64,000 nt of DNA from Cladorhizidae sp. MBARI D1340-BT2 (lineage: Eukaryota; Porifera; Demospongiae; Poecilosclerida; Cladorhizidae), in NCBI GenBank assembly GCA_028752905.1, contig JAQNBH010000005.1:3334328-3398327 (forward strand), in the 5' to 3' direction. A program made the position numbers and the translations under genes. The notes under the pieces are model-generated. The model ran no database searches. It was not told the DNA's origin and saw nothing but the letters and a program-made list of their open reading frames with translations. Shown piece after piece: positions 32,901 to 42,980 of this stretch. Every line of letters starts with the position of its first letter. Position 1 is the stretch's first letter.

Positions 32901-35900
32901 TTGGAAGCATTTTCGCAATTCCCCCAAGCGAGCAGAGTGTCTGAAGGAGGTACAGCACGTTCTTGAACTTCCAGAAATGAAAGTGATCAAGCCATCTGAC
33001 ACACGCTGGCTGGCACATGAAAGGTGTGTCAAAGCTGTCAAAGCAAGTTATTCTGCAATTGTAATCACCATTGGGAACATCTACGAGACGTCCCACGAGC
33101 CAGAAGCTCTTGGAATCCATGGTGCCCTCTGCAAATTGTCTACGATTGCAGCTATATATTTGCTTGATTTCACTCTACCACAAGTAGCCAAGCTCAGCAA
33201 AGCACTTCAGGCAGAGCAGCTTGACCTCTCGTTGATATCATTCCTTGTTGATGCTACTGTTAAATCCTTGGATGATGCAGTTTTGCCTGGAGCGAACTGG
33301 GTGTTGGAGCTTCTTGAAAACGTTGAAGACTTGAAGTCATCTACAAAGGTGTCTATTGACGCTGATAAAATACTTTCGTTCCAGAATGTTGTTGGTAAGC
33401 CTTTTGTTGCTGATTTAAAGGCCAACATAACAAGCCGATTTTCTTCATCCAACGCTGTTGTATCAGCATTGTCTATATTCGATCCACGGAAAGTTCCAAA
33501 ACCAGATTCAGTATCTTTTCCCACTTATGGAGACACGTCTGTTGAGAAACTGATTGCTCACTACGGAGAAGATAGAGATGCAGAAACATTGGATGGAGAA
33601 GAAACAGTGAAGACAGCCATGATTTCCACTGAAATACTTACAGAGTGGAAAACATTCCGCCAGCTGTTAGTCAAGCAACCACGGGATACTACTGCATCAC
33701 AGCTGAAAGAACTTGTTTCAAACGACATGCTCAAGGCCATGTTTCCCAATTTGCACAAGATTGCCTCCATCTGCTTATCGATTCCAGTTTCTACTGCTTC
33801 TGTGGAGAGAAGCTTCTCACAGATGAAGATGATCAAGACTCGTTTGCGTAATTCTCTAAGTGACTGCAGCCTTTCTCACCTTATGAGGATTGCTATAGAG
33901 GCACCAGAAGTACTCTCTGAGAGCGACCTTGAAGAGATTGTGGACGTATGGCAGAGAAAACCAAGAAGAACCTCAGTTTGACATTCCTATCATTTGAACC
34001 TGATATCATAAGCTTATTACACCTTTCTTGTATTACACCTTTCTTGACATTATTTAAAAAAATATCTCTAATTTCAAGGGGGGGGGGCGAGAATGATACA
34101 AGGGGGGGCGAATGCCCCCCCCCCCGCCCCCCCCTAAATACACCCCTGCTACTGCAGCGCAATATTGAACTTGCCCTCGACTCCACCGTCATTGGACAGA
34201 GCAACAGCAGCTTCAGCTGGAATGCACATCGTGGTGGTTGTGCATAAGAAGTTATTCTGCTATAGCTAGCAAACTAGCTCCACCAGCTAGCAAATAGCTA
34301 CTAGACAAGCTGCACGCTATTACTAGCTCCACACGTGCCATTATGTTTACATAATTATAGCTAAGTAGCTGAAAATCAGTTCATCATGTGCTAACATTCT
34401 GATAAGCCCAGCACTGCTTTGCTAATGCTGGAATATGTAACCACATTTACTGTTGCACTTCTCTACGTTTCCTTGTGCTGTCTAGTTCACAATATGGCGG
34501 ACAGCTGGAATGGAATGTTCGCCTCAGTACCATCATATTGTGAACTGGCCTTAAGTTACACTGTGTAACATGTCTTTAATAACAGTTATTCTTGAGTCAT
34601 CTTAATGTTGTTAACACTTGTTAGTTGATAATCGTACCTTCAAGCCTCGTGAGTCCAATATGGTGGATCTGGGGGAGTTCATGGACTGCACCACCAACTC
34701 TTTATCGGCTCAGCAGAGGCTGGCCGTCTTCCAATTCCTATCCACAGGTGTGTTGTGTGAGGGGTGTGTGTGTCCACAGGTGTGTTGTGTGAGGAGTGGT
34801 GTGTGTGTGGTGTATGCAGTGAGATTAATAGTGTGTTTCATTTTATGATGTGATTGTGATGTGTTGTGTATCATGTGATATTGCGTGTAACATGCGATGT
34901 GTGTTTGTCATGTGATATAGTTGTACCATGTGATATTGTATGTAGATCATGTGATATTTTGTATCATGTGATGCTGTGTGTGTACCATGTGATCTTGCGG
35001 GTTGTACCATGTGGCATTACGTGAACAAGTGATGTTGTGAGTGTGTCATGTGTCATGTTGATCATTTATGAGTTGTGATGTTGAGCAGCACTTAAGTACG
35101 ACCTCACAACACTGACTAGTACATATCTTCTGACGTAACTTCATGGTGTGTGTGTGTGTGTGGTGTGTGTGTGTAGTGTGTGGTGTGTGACCAACACACA
35201 CACACATACAAACCTTCATTGTGTGATATTGTGAATTTTCTTTGTGGTCACTAATGACCTTATAATAGAGCACACATCAACAGACAGTATGTTGTATTCA
35301 TGTGTGTGCATTGCAGAAGTCGAACCTTTTAAAGAGCAATACATTTCTGGAGTGGTGCTGAAACGACTTCTGACTAAGCAGATAATTGTTCAAACTCTGT
35401 TCCATGAAAACTACAAGAGTCCCCCAGACTCGACTTTTTACAGAGCAGGAAGTCTCACAAAGTTCTTCTTTTTGATCCTGGAAGGCCGCATGGAGGTGAA
35501 GATCGGCGGTGATGGTTTGGTCTTTGAGAGTTGTTCCTTTAGCCACTTTGGTGCACAAGCACTTCTCAATACCTTGCTGGAGCCAGTGCCAGAGTATCGT
35601 CCCGACTTCTCTGCCTGGCCTGCCGTAGACTGTCAGGTGGTGATCATCACTCAGCAGCAGTACATTGCAACTTATAAGGCATCCATGTTCGAAAGAGAAA
35701 GAAAACCATCAGTTCATGTGAAGGGGTGTGGAGGAGAGGGAGGTGAAATTTCAGAAGAGCCAAAGGATGTGTTTAGTTATGAATGGGCTAAGGCAGAGTC
35801 ATCAGATCTGCTAGAGGTCTCCAAATCTGATGGTACTGGTGGCCTGGCACCCATTAGCAAGTTCCTCTCGAAGTGCTTGATGCACAGTGACCAAAGTAGC

Positions 35901-36146
35901 CGATGGGTCAAGACAAGTAAGGAAAGGAAAACCTCGGACCAGACAGAGCTCCTCACCAACACTGGTTCCTCTCCACTCTCCTCGACAATAGAACTCCAGG
36001 CCCTTGGACAGGCACAGTCCAACAAACAGATCCTGCACAGTGACGATATGTCGGACTTGGAGGCAGGACTTGGCAGCAGGAAAAGAGGGAGCAGAATGTT
36101 TAGAACTAGTTCCGAGATTAGTATCCGTAGCACAAAACAATCTTGA
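26756..36146 (+). CDS. CNNM: CNNM-family magnesium transport mediator (ancient conserved domain protein), five coding exons
   Basis: CNNM proteins sit in the plasma membrane and mediate Mg2+ efflux or sensing. Exons 26756-26942, 27102-28349, 28739-28810, 34625-34747 and 35317-36146 join in phase with GT-AG introns and give about 819 residues, similar to vertebrate CNNM2/4. Order: a hydrophobic N-terminal signal segment (WCVWVLLAIL), an extracellular region with Asn-glycosylation sites, a DUF21 membrane domain (about 165-345) with GLFSGLNLGLMSLD and GEIIPQAICSRHGL, a CBS pair (about 360-500, with FSRIPVYEEN and VITMEDILEEIL), a linker, and a cyclic-nucleotide-binding-like domain (about 535-690, starting EVEPFKEQYISG). 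An AATAAA lies at 36210. Intron 3 (5.8 kb) contains a hAT transposon. Which vertebrate paralogue is closest cannot be decided by eye. Confidence 0.93.
27102..28349 (+). CDS. CNNM: CNNM exon 2 (DUF21 and first CBS motif)
   Basis: Acceptor CCACTCCAG, donor GTGAGG. It holds the extracellular region, the whole DUF21 membrane domain and most of the CBS pair. It leaves one base, completed to Gly by exon 3. Reading past 28349 gives only a Gly-rich intronic tail. Confidence 0.93.
28739..28810 (+). CDS. CNNM: CNNM exon 3 (end of CBS pair)
   Basis: Acceptor TGATGCAG, donor GTAAGT. It encodes VITMEDILEEILQREI and VDETDRF, the conserved end of the second CBS motif in CNNM and CorB proteins. Confidence 0.92.
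28850..29035. repeat. About 51-bp tandem repeat, 3-4 copies, CNNM intron 3
   Basis: GTTACTGTAAGTGCAGGAGT recurs with TGATGTGTAGTGTA. Each unit contains CTGTAAGT, a donor-like string, just downstream of the true exon 3 donor. Confidence 0.85.
29090..30185. repeat. 59-bp minisatellite, about 18 copies, CNNM intron 3
   Basis: The unit contains ATTCTCTAATAGGAACTTCT and ATTTCAGTCCCATCTGCCTG, and ends with an inverted echo of its start (ATTACTATTAGAA). Each copy carries a branch-like CTAAT followed by pyrimidines and TTTCAG. Confidence 0.97.
30548..30660. repeat. 35-bp tandem repeat, 3 copies
   Basis: GTGGTAGTGCCAGGATGCA followed by CTGGACGAGCGTA. It lies just before the left end of the hAT element. 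Confidence 0.85.
31380..31755. repeat. 118-138 bp repeat, 3 copies, upstream of the hAT transposase
   Basis: Each unit contains CACCACGTGTTCTCCTTTGT and TTTAACTCAGTCCATTATGT. The E-box-like CACGTG occurs once per unit. It may act as the element's promoter or as transposase-binding repeats; this is inference. Confidence 0.85.
31795..33981 (+). CDS. hAT transposase with BED/TTF-like zinc finger (ZNF862-like), 728 residues
   Basis: This protein cuts and pastes its own element in the nucleus. It begins with a Ser/Lys-rich region (1-65). A zinc finger follows (FCKVCKQSG near 85, then H118 and the HIHAT histidines near 124). The RNase H-like core comes next: D247 in MADECTDV, D312 in GFDGAATFSG, the HCHCHLLQLAC motif at 339-349, and DTRW at 402. 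The C-terminal dimerisation block contains E671 in ASVERSFSQMKMIKTRLRN, the expected third catalytic acid. The length fits the family, and no stop or frameshift interrupts it, so it may still be active. The ATG at 31795 is the first in frame. A domesticated host gene is unlikely given the flanking inverted repeats. Confidence 0.92.
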   Translation: MDIRSYFASTSQASSHANSSDSEDSRTDSSEHVEASSPSLSPPPSKKSKQNKHRSSVSTKRKYSKSWEKDFSWLYYDEDSDGAFCKVCKQSGLQRTGGVWVTQPCRNWKKAVEKMKAHARSDFHIHATQALFAAKGAAKGGTVVQQLQNVLARKRAQNRAAVKCLILLTHFLTKEQVAHSTKFEKLVDVVVRCGSQHLKQFLETAPRNAVYTSRVAVVEFIESLGTWVEESILKRLQKAPMYSLMADECTDVTNVEELSVFCRWEEDGVPVECFLELIPLKKADAETIYSNLIDCLKKKGLQVGRIVGLGFDGAATFSGRKTWVQARIKKHTPHALFIHCHCHLLQLACVQAANKTPGIAHVYRTLTTLWKHFRNSPKRAECLKEVQHVLELPEMKVIKPSDTRWLAHERCVKAVKASYSAIVITIGNIYETSHEPEALGIHGALCKLSTIAAIYLLDFTLPQVAKLSKALQAEQLDLSLISFLVDATVKSLDDAVLPGANWVLELLENVEDLKSSTKVSIDADKILSFQNVVGKPFVADLKANITSRFSSSNAVVSALSIFDPRKVPKPDSVSFPTYGDTSVEKLIAHYGEDRDAETLDGEETVKTAMISTEILTEWKTFRQLLVKQPRDTTASQLKELVSNDMLKAMFPNLHKIASICLSIPVSTASVERSFSQMKMIKTRLRNSLSDCSLSHLMRIAIEAPEVLSESDLEEIVDVWQRKPRRTSV
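34625..34747 (+). CDS. CNNM: CNNM exon 4 (linker)
   Basis: Acceptor TTGTTAG, donor GTGTGT. It encodes DNRTFKPRESNMVDLGEF and AQQRLAVFQFLST, the linker between the CBS pair and the nucleotide-binding-like domain. The phase fits both neighbours (one base in, one base out). Confidence 0.88.
34749..35215. repeat. CNNM intron 4, GT-rich simple and imperfect repeats
   Basis: Imperfect CATGTGATATTGTGTGT units (34830-35060), then GT runs with an inverted CA run at 35143-35210. Confidence 0.7.
35317..36146 (+). CDS. CNNM: CNNM exon 5 (cNMP-like domain, C-terminus, stop)
   Basis: Acceptor CATTGCAG. It begins EVEPFKEQYISGVVLKRLL and includes FFFLILEGRMEVKIG and FESCSFSHFGAQAL, which match the CNNM cyclic-nucleotide-binding-homology domain. 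The last about 120 residues are Ser/Lys/Glu-rich and unconserved. Stop TGA at 36144-36146. Confidence 0.93.
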
Positions 36147-36209
36147 ATCTCTCGATCACTCTCTTCCTCTCTCTCATTTGTGTGTACAATATTGTATTGG
36201 ACAGATTCT

Positions 36210-36215
36210 AATAAA
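36210..36215 (+). terminator. Polyadenylation signal of CNNM
   Basis: AATAAA 64 bp after the stop codon, followed by a GT-rich stretch (GTGTGG, CTTGTGTGTC), as in animal cleavage sites. Confidence 0.6.
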
Positions 36216-37080
36216 GTGTGGAAATCAATGCAAGACCTTGTGTGTCATATATATATCCTGTGCCATGAACAATCCTGGGACAACTATGCATCTCAAAAAT
36301 TGCATCTCAAAAATTCAAATGTTCTTGTCAATCTTGTATAGGCTATGTAGGTTTATAGGGCTAGGATTAGGTAGGCAGCAGCTTTGAATGTCCCTAGCTG
36401 GTCCTGAGATTTTCCACACAGCCGTCGACCATGTGCTGCTGCGTGCGTGGTGAGCTAGAGCATCTTGCCAAGCTGCTAAGTACACCTTAAGAGTCTAAAG
36501 CACCAAACAACTGTATCATTTCCTCTTGCACGCATGCACACACGAACCTTGACCTGTTCATATTTAGACGAGACAAAATTATTAATTTACTTCTACTTGT
36601 TATGGGTTCACCCTATGACCTATGACCTTGACAACAATGGCTCGTCTACAACCACTCCATAATATGATCTCATTGTCTTTGACAGGCTATTATTAATTAA
36701 GCATGCCTCTGGGGGATATTGTCCTCACCCTGAACATTTTATTTCGACCAAAATTTGAAGGTCAAGATTATCATGTTTAGCAACAAGCCTACATTCATTT
36801 CGGTGAAGAAAAGGAGCCAATCAATACCTTCCTTTTAAGGTGGTTCCCACCTAAAATAGGTTGATTTCTTTAAATATATATATAAATGCTTTGTATTCTT
36901 AAATCTAGGGAGGTAACTGAGGAACCACTTCAAAGTAATAAAAATAGGTTTGTGGCTGGCTATAGCAACACCCACAGCTGAATACCTAATTATATTTTGG
37001 GGCAGCCCTAACTCTTGTCTATATATACCAAGGAATGTTACTTTGCATCAAGATAGATATAAGGAATTGTGCAATGACAA
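36216..37080. other. Intergenic sequence without recognisable feature
   Basis: No conserved reading frame, repeat array or inverted repeat is visible. Confidence 0.4.
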
Positions 37081-37084
37081 TAAC

Positions 37085-37945
37085 CTGGTTATGGTACACA
37101 ACGTACAGTCCTGGTTATAATATACCACATACAGTCCTGGTTATAATACCACCACATACAGTCCTGGTTATAATACACCACATACAGTCCTGGTTATAAT
37201 ACACCACATACAGTCCTGGAGTACACCACATACAGTCCTGGTTATAATACACCACGTACAGTCCTGGTTATAATACACCACATACAGTCCTGGAGTACAC
37301 CACATACAGTCCTGGTTATAATACACCACATACAGTCCTGGTTATAATACACCACATATAGTCCTGGTTATAATACACCACATACAGTCCTGGTTATAAT
37401 ACACCACATACAGTCCTGGTTATAATACACCACATACAGTCCTGGTTATAATACACCACATACAGTCCTGGTTATAGTACCACATACAGTCCTGGTTATA
37501 ATACACCACATACAGTCCTGGTTATAATACACCACATACAGTCCTGGTTATAATACACCACATACAGTCCTGGTTATAATAGACCACATACAGTCCTGGT
37601 TATAGTACACCACATACCTGGTTATAATACACCACATACAGTCCTGGTTATAATACACCACATACAGTCATAATACACCACATACAGTCCTGGTTATAAT
37701 ACTACACCACATACAGTCCTGGTTATAATACACCACATACAGTCCTGGTTATAATACTACACCACATACAGTCCTGGTTATAATACACCACATACAGTCC
37801 TGGTTATAGTACACCACATACAGTCCTGGTTATAATACACCACACAGTCCTGGTTATAATACACCACATACAGTCCTGGTTATAGTACACCACATACAGT
37901 CCTGGTTATAGTACACACCACATACAGTCCTGGTTATAGTACACA
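37085..37945. repeat. 26-bp minisatellite, about 33 copies
   Basis: The unit is ACACCACATACAGTCCTGG plus TTATAAT; several copies lack part of the unit. Confidence 0.97.
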
Positions 37946-37947
37946 AA

Positions 37948-38099
37948 TTAACCCTTCAGATCCAACTGCTGGAAAGTATTTCTACTTTAGAGAAGTTTTG
38001 TCTATAATTTGAGCTTTGATTATCCAACAATGTCATTACACAGATCTCAATGAGAGGGTTCAGAATATATATATATATATAACATAACTGAAGGGTTTG
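37948..38099. mobile_element. Possible piggyBac-type MITE, 152 bp
   Basis: TTAACCCTTCAG at 37948 is mirrored by CTGAAGGGTTTG at 38088-38099, so the inverted ends agree except for the last TTAA base. Internal sequence is AT-rich and non-coding. Confidence 0.45.
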
Positions 38100-39729
38100 T
38101 TCTTAAAAATATTATATATGCCCCAGTACCAAAAAAATGGCTTGTTTTAGTTTAATAAGTGAAATTAAACAATAGCCATTACTGTAGGCTTACTTGTGCA
38201 GCATCTAGTTCACACAAAACATTCACCAAACAAACCTCGCAAGGCATTAACCCCCCCTTTTTTTCTTTCCAGAGCAGCATCAGGAACGTCAGTGGTATCA
38301 GTCACAAACACTCCAGATGCATACCTGGGTACCTTCTTTTTCTTGGTACTGATCGAAACCCTTACGCTACTTTTTCCGCAACATTTTAGTCGCCATCCTT
38401 GTCGTGGTGGGATATTTCGTTTTCCTGTAGTAATATGTGGTCTGGCTCAACCTAAAGCTTCAACAATCAGAAGCATCATCATCATTCAAGTATGCAACAC
38501 CCAGTGCACACCTACACTTATGGGCTAGGGCTAGGACGGAATCTACACCTCGGAAAGGCAAAATCATACCAGGGAACTTTACTACTATTATCTCAGTAAT
38601 TTATGGAAGGGCTAGCAGGATGGGGAGATGAGAGAGTCCAACTTGCACCCATTTTTATATTGTACCCATGGACATAATTTACTACCCTAAATAATAATGC
38701 TTCATAGACTATTGTGGCATGTCTGAACAAACACACCCCCTTACTTTTTAAAACACTGAGAACATCTTTTAACACTTTAGCTACATGACCAATTTATTTG
38801 AGTGCTTATATCTCCCTTGCCATTACACAACTAATTGAAAATTTGATTTTTGTTCAGAATGTGTACTCTACAAGCACTAGTGGCCAGAATCCTTGAGAGG
38901 CTACTGGTTATTTGGCCCCTGCTATCATAGATCTGGCCAAACTATAGGGAGGGAATACTGGACAACCATTGATGATGTAGACTTCTGCTTCCCAGTCTGT
39001 AGTTCTGGCGCCAAGAATGGGAGGTGACATTACTGATCCCAGGGTCTTGCAGTCACCTTACTCATGTGTACCTTACTCATTGGAAGCATGACCCTAGCCA
39101 GCTGCACTGGATGTGTAAGTGATCTCCACCCTTCAGCAGCCGACTATCCTTTGGGCATCTTCCTATGGGTGAGAATTGCAAGATGGATGGTTTGCAATTC
39201 TGTGGTGTTGCCTTTGTTCCAATGGTCACTGGGTCCCTTGGCCCTAGTGCAGCAGGTTATCAGCAGCATCGGCTGATCTTCAAAATGCTGCTTGCTTGGG
39301 ACCATTGCATCCCAGTGCAGTACAGAAAAAAAATTATGACAATAAATAAGGCATGATGTGCTGTAAAAATGATTGATGTTCTAATCATGTGCTTGATTGT
39401 GAATGGGGAAAGGCTTTGTATCATTCGCTTACTCCTCTGCCAACACTTGCTAGCTATACATACTTCCACCATCACCTGATTACTCACGCCCTCCGTCTCC
39501 ATTCCCCCTTCCATTCCCAAGTGCCCACCCTCTCAAACTCGCGCGAGCAAAATCGGCACTCGGTGGAAGTTTGGGATGAAAAACTTGCTATTGCATATCT
39601 GTCGGCTTCCTTCAGGGTCAGAGGTTAGGAATCCCCCTTTAGGTTAGACTCGACATCTTCTCTCAGTTGCACAACGAGAGGAATTGCTGCTTCCGAGTCC
39701 CCATTTGCTTGCCCCCCCCTTTGTTATTT
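38100..39729. other. Unassigned interval with one possible terminal exon
   Basis: A strong acceptor (pyrimidine run to TTTCTTTCCAG at about 38271) is followed by open frames of up to 80 codons on the plus strand. One reads QWYQSQTLQMHTWVP and stops; another is hydrophobic. None matches a family I know, and no partner exon is seen. The rest of the interval holds no recognisable feature. Confidence 0.25.
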
Positions 39730-40280
39730 TATTTACACACGGACGGGGGTCTGGCTGCACAAGTCGGAACAGACTGCAGTGATCCCTTACCAGAAAAAAA
39801 CAAGCGATGTCTGTGAGTTCTTAGTATATAGAAGTTGCTGATCTCGGGCGGTGCCCCAACTCTCTGAAGAAAGCCTTTGTTTGAGGCCCATAAGGTCCAC
39901 ATGTCTCCACTACCATAGGCACAGAACAAGTGCAGATAGGTGTACTTCACTCTGCCTGCGCTGCCATGCACCAGCCTCAATGACAGCAGCCGCAATATTG
40001 GATGGGGCAAAGTGTCCCACAAGTGATATCCCATACCCAGAGTCTACAACTTACCCAAGGAATGATGGACATGCCATCAGGTCTCTTTATCCAACCTAAG
40101 CAGTCCTGGGGGCTCCAGCCAGGAAAGGACATTTGCAGAAGTTAATGAATGCTGGATGATATTTTCTAAAGTGCCATGGTGAGAAAGCCTTTCCTGGCTC
40201 TGCCTGCAGCTCAACCCGTGAGTGGTCACTGCTTTATAGTGACTACAAGCGTGTAGGTGGCACATGGGTGCTCCAAGGTG
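39730..40280 (-). pseudogene. LINE-like ORF2 C-terminal fragment
   Basis: Minus-strand frames in order give VTTHGLSCRQSQERLSHHG, SLTSANVLSWLEPPGLLRLD, then (shifted) DITC-type and VVETCGPYGPQTKAFFREL segments. This is the zinc-knuckle and C-terminal region of the retroelement family whose reverse transcriptase piece lies at 10440-11720. Stops and shifts show it is dead. Confidence 0.6.
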
Positions 40281-40319
40281 TAGCCCAAGGCTATAATTAT
40301 ATGCGGAACATAATTAAAG

Positions 40320-40357
40320 AACTAATATATATATATAGATATATATACATATATAAT

Positions 40358-40384
<27 letters not shown>
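40320..40384. repeat. AT microsatellite
   Basis: Mostly TATATA runs. Confidence 0.9.
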
Positions 40385-40388
<4 letters not shown>

Positions 40389-40659
40389 ACTAAAAAGAAA
40401 GTTTAACTCGGAGTGACTCCCAATACAGTCAAGCCATTCCCCCTCTGGACTGCCACCGTGAGACGCTGAAGGAGGTGAGCATGTTTATTACATTTCTGTT
40501 CAGATTAGGTATATTTTCAGATATCAGTGCAAGTGCATATTCATAGCTGTGGCTTCCAACCCACTGCATGGTGAACCATGTTAGCTTCTGCATTCTGCAT
40601 CAGAAGTGCATGCAGCCAGTTGTTTGTTTGTTTTTCCATCTCACTTCAAATATTAGACC

Positions 40660-41250
40660 CAAATTATGCATACAATTTACAAGTGCAGAATTCACATCAT
40701 TCATGGGAAAGATGGAATGCACAATGTGAAGTCATTGCCATACCATCCAGCCAGCAATGGGTTAGTAGAGAGAACTGTTCAATGTTTCCAAGCGGATATG
40801 AAGGAAAGAAACAACAATGGGATCATTGCAAACTCGGATCACAAGGCTTCTACTGTATAATCACTTTACCCCACACATCAACAGGAATAACACCAGCTGA
40901 ACTCTTGCTGGGAAGAATTCCACAATCTGGACTTGGTGGCTGAAGTTGTCAGCAAAGGTAGCTACAGAAGAAGCAACATGGTGACTGAAGTTGTCAGCAA
41001 AGGTAGCTACAGAAGAAGCAACATGGCGACTGAAGTTGTCAGCAAAGGTAACTACAGAAGAAGCAACAGACAGAAAAAGAACCGCATGTGGACACCAGAC
41101 TTAGGGAATTTGCAGTTGAAGATCCAGTTTTTTTGCGTGATTTATCCATGGCTCACTGAGGCTGTGTCACTGGTAAGTGGTTATGTCGCTCCAGTGGATG
41201 GACCTGTCATTCGTCGACATGTCCATCTCTCAGTGAACTCTCAGGTGACA
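40660..41250 (+). pseudogene. Ty3/gypsy-type integrase fragment
   Basis: One frame reads HNVKSLPYHPASNGLVERTV followed by QCFQADMKE. This is the conserved end of the retroviral-type integrase core (the catalytic Glu is in LVER). A shifted frame continues TSTGITPAELLLGR, and further on DGPVIRRHVHL matches the element's C-terminal end. Between them a 45-bp block (40938-41065) is present three times. The frameshifts and short length show a dead fragment; no long terminal repeat is recognised. Confidence 0.65.
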
Positions 41251-41261
41251 TAGTACAGATA

Positions 41262-41387
41262 CAATGATTTTCTCGAGAATCAACTTAAATTTACTCACTC
41301 GACATTTCGGCTAAATGCTCAGCCTTCATCAGGAATTATGATCATGTTGAGTTAGTAAATTTAAGTTGATTTTTGAGATAGTCATTG
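41262..41387. ncRNA. Complete TA-flanked repeat with hammerhead-like core, 126 bp
   Basis: TA on both sides; ends CAATGA and TCATTG. Read on the minus strand: CTGATGA (41332-41326), stem GGCTGA/TTAGCC with loop GCAT, GAAA (41308-41305). The flanking arms pair over about 27 bp with few mismatches, which would form a long stem III. The base after the predicted cleavage U is G, which is not favourable, so this copy may be inactive. Confidence 0.55.
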
Positions 41388-41887
41388 TAGGTGGACTATG
41401 TTTGTGCTCGCACATGCACTTTTAGTGCAGACTCTGGTGATATAGTAGAAGTTCCTATACCCACAGTGTCAGTTGACCAGCTAGCTCCACTGGTTTCTGT
41501 TCCTATATGAGAAACAGCAGCTCCAACAGTACCACCTACATTGTCACGCTGATCAGTTTGAGTCTTAAAATCTGATTATCTTCGTTTTTTCCCTTATAAT
41601 GTTATTCATTGATTTTTGTGAGCATGCTCAGACAGTATTGTCCAATTTTTGTTCTTTGTTTTATTTTCCTGTTAAGACCCTGCGGCTTAACATTGTGTAT
41701 GTAATTCTGTAATTCGATAATGCATATATAGCTAATGTGCAGCTAGCTAAGACTACACTCCCTACCTTGTATATAGGATGACAGAATGTAGGTCGTATAA
41801 TGTTATATTCACAAATAAATAAATGTCAACTTGTGGAGTGCAGCAACAATACAGTGTTGTAATAATGTTTGAGAAACATTCTTTTTC

Positions 41888-42980
41888 TCATGTAATAGAT
41901 CTAATGGGACACTCGGAGTTGACCTGCTTTGTCACTCTCTCCCTCTTCCAAATGTACATGTCCAAGGGTGTGGAGAGCCTGTCCTCTGTAACACCCACTA
42001 TAGTGTTTCTGTCATCCATAGGTGCTCCTATAACAGCCGAGATTTTCACCATATAGACTGTGACAGGGCTGCCCGCAACCTCTATCACAGTGTACAGAGC
42101 AGCACCTTTATTGTCTTCCATACTAGTATTGATGAAAATATCATGTGTAGCATTTCCATTCTGTGGGGGGGGGGGGGGGGGGGGGGGATCAATATATATA
42201 TCATTTATTTATTATTTTAATGCTATTATACACGACTTACCCCATAAGTTATTTCCCACCATTTCCTTGAAATGTTATATCTAAACTGTGTGGTAGCTCC
42301 TGGAGTTATGTAGCTTCTCACAACATAGCCCATAGATGCAGAAGAAGAAGTGAAGACCCATACAGCTATTAATATACATAATACATTATAAAACCAGCCT
42401 GCATAAATGTATATAATCATACACAGGACATCACTGCACAAACCCTCTTAGTTTGCTAGGGACAAATCTCAAGGAAGCAGGAATGAGAACAGTAAGCTAG
42501 GAGTGCTCGCTAAGGACAAGACAATGGTTCAAGATGAAGGACTAATTTTGTAGGATGTTTCTATTGCCTCAGGACACGCTGGATATCAAACACTTGATGC
42601 TCGCCGGGGAAGGGGGAAATTAATTATAGCAATATTCTTATACTTGCAGGTGATGTACACATTTTACTCTGATAAGGTGCATAAACAAACTCGCTTACTT
42701 GAGTAATTTTCGGCAATATCATCATTTGGATTGTATGGTGGATCAAACTTCATTTTCATTGACCGAGTGTCCAGGTAGGCCGTTGATGATAGCTGGTCAA
42801 TAATAACTGTTAAGTGATAGTATTGTAGATCCTGCAGAATGGAAGGTTTGGATGAATTCACCAACCAATCTCTTCTATATAGTTCACGACAGATTTTGCC
42901 TGCTAGATATCCTGCTTGCTTTAAAAGTGGGAGCCTATATACTGATGGCATGTACAGTTTTTTGGGAAAGGTTGAAGGGG
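41888..42980 (-). CDS. Unidentified membrane protein gene, last three exons
   Basis: Three minus-strand exons join in phase: 42980-42699 (5' edge uncertain), 42398-42241 and 42160-41888, with donors GTAAGC and GTAAGT and acceptors ATGCAG and CCACAG. They give about 237 residues. A soluble part (KQAGYLAGKICRELYRRDW, then a Leu/Tyr-rich region and DPPYNPNDD) is followed by a hydrophobic segment (WFYNVLCILIAVWVF). After that comes a region with two Asn-glycosylation motifs, ending SECPIRSIT and a stop. A single membrane anchor with an extracellular C-terminal part is likely. I do not recognise the family. A possible upstream coding exon lies at 43471-43563. A minus-strand AATAAA lies near 41665-41660. 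Confidence 0.6.
42163..42187. repeat. Poly-G tract at a splice acceptor
   Basis: About 24 G on the plus strand, which forms the C-rich pyrimidine tract directly before the last exon of the gene above. Confidence 0.85.

Larger units (their letters stand above)
30708..34148 (+). mobile_element. hAT-superfamily DNA transposon, 3.44 kb, inserted in CNNM intron 3
   Basis: The left end CAGGGTTGTATACAG and the right end, whose complement is CAGGGGTGTATTTAG, form short terminal inverted repeats. CTACT flanks both ends (30703-30707 and 34149-34153), a likely 5-bp target duplication. hAT elements usually make 8 bp, but a 5-bp group is known. The subterminal regions share AAGGGGGGGCGAA in inverted orientation. 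A three-unit repeat lies before the transposase. The transposase is uninterrupted, so the insertion looks recent. It is in the same orientation as CNNM. Confidence 0.85.

Noticed and set aside
38260..38530. Terminal exon of a membrane protein after a strong acceptor
   Set aside because: The hydrophobic stretch is only readable by crossing a stop or shifting frame, and no partner exon is visible.
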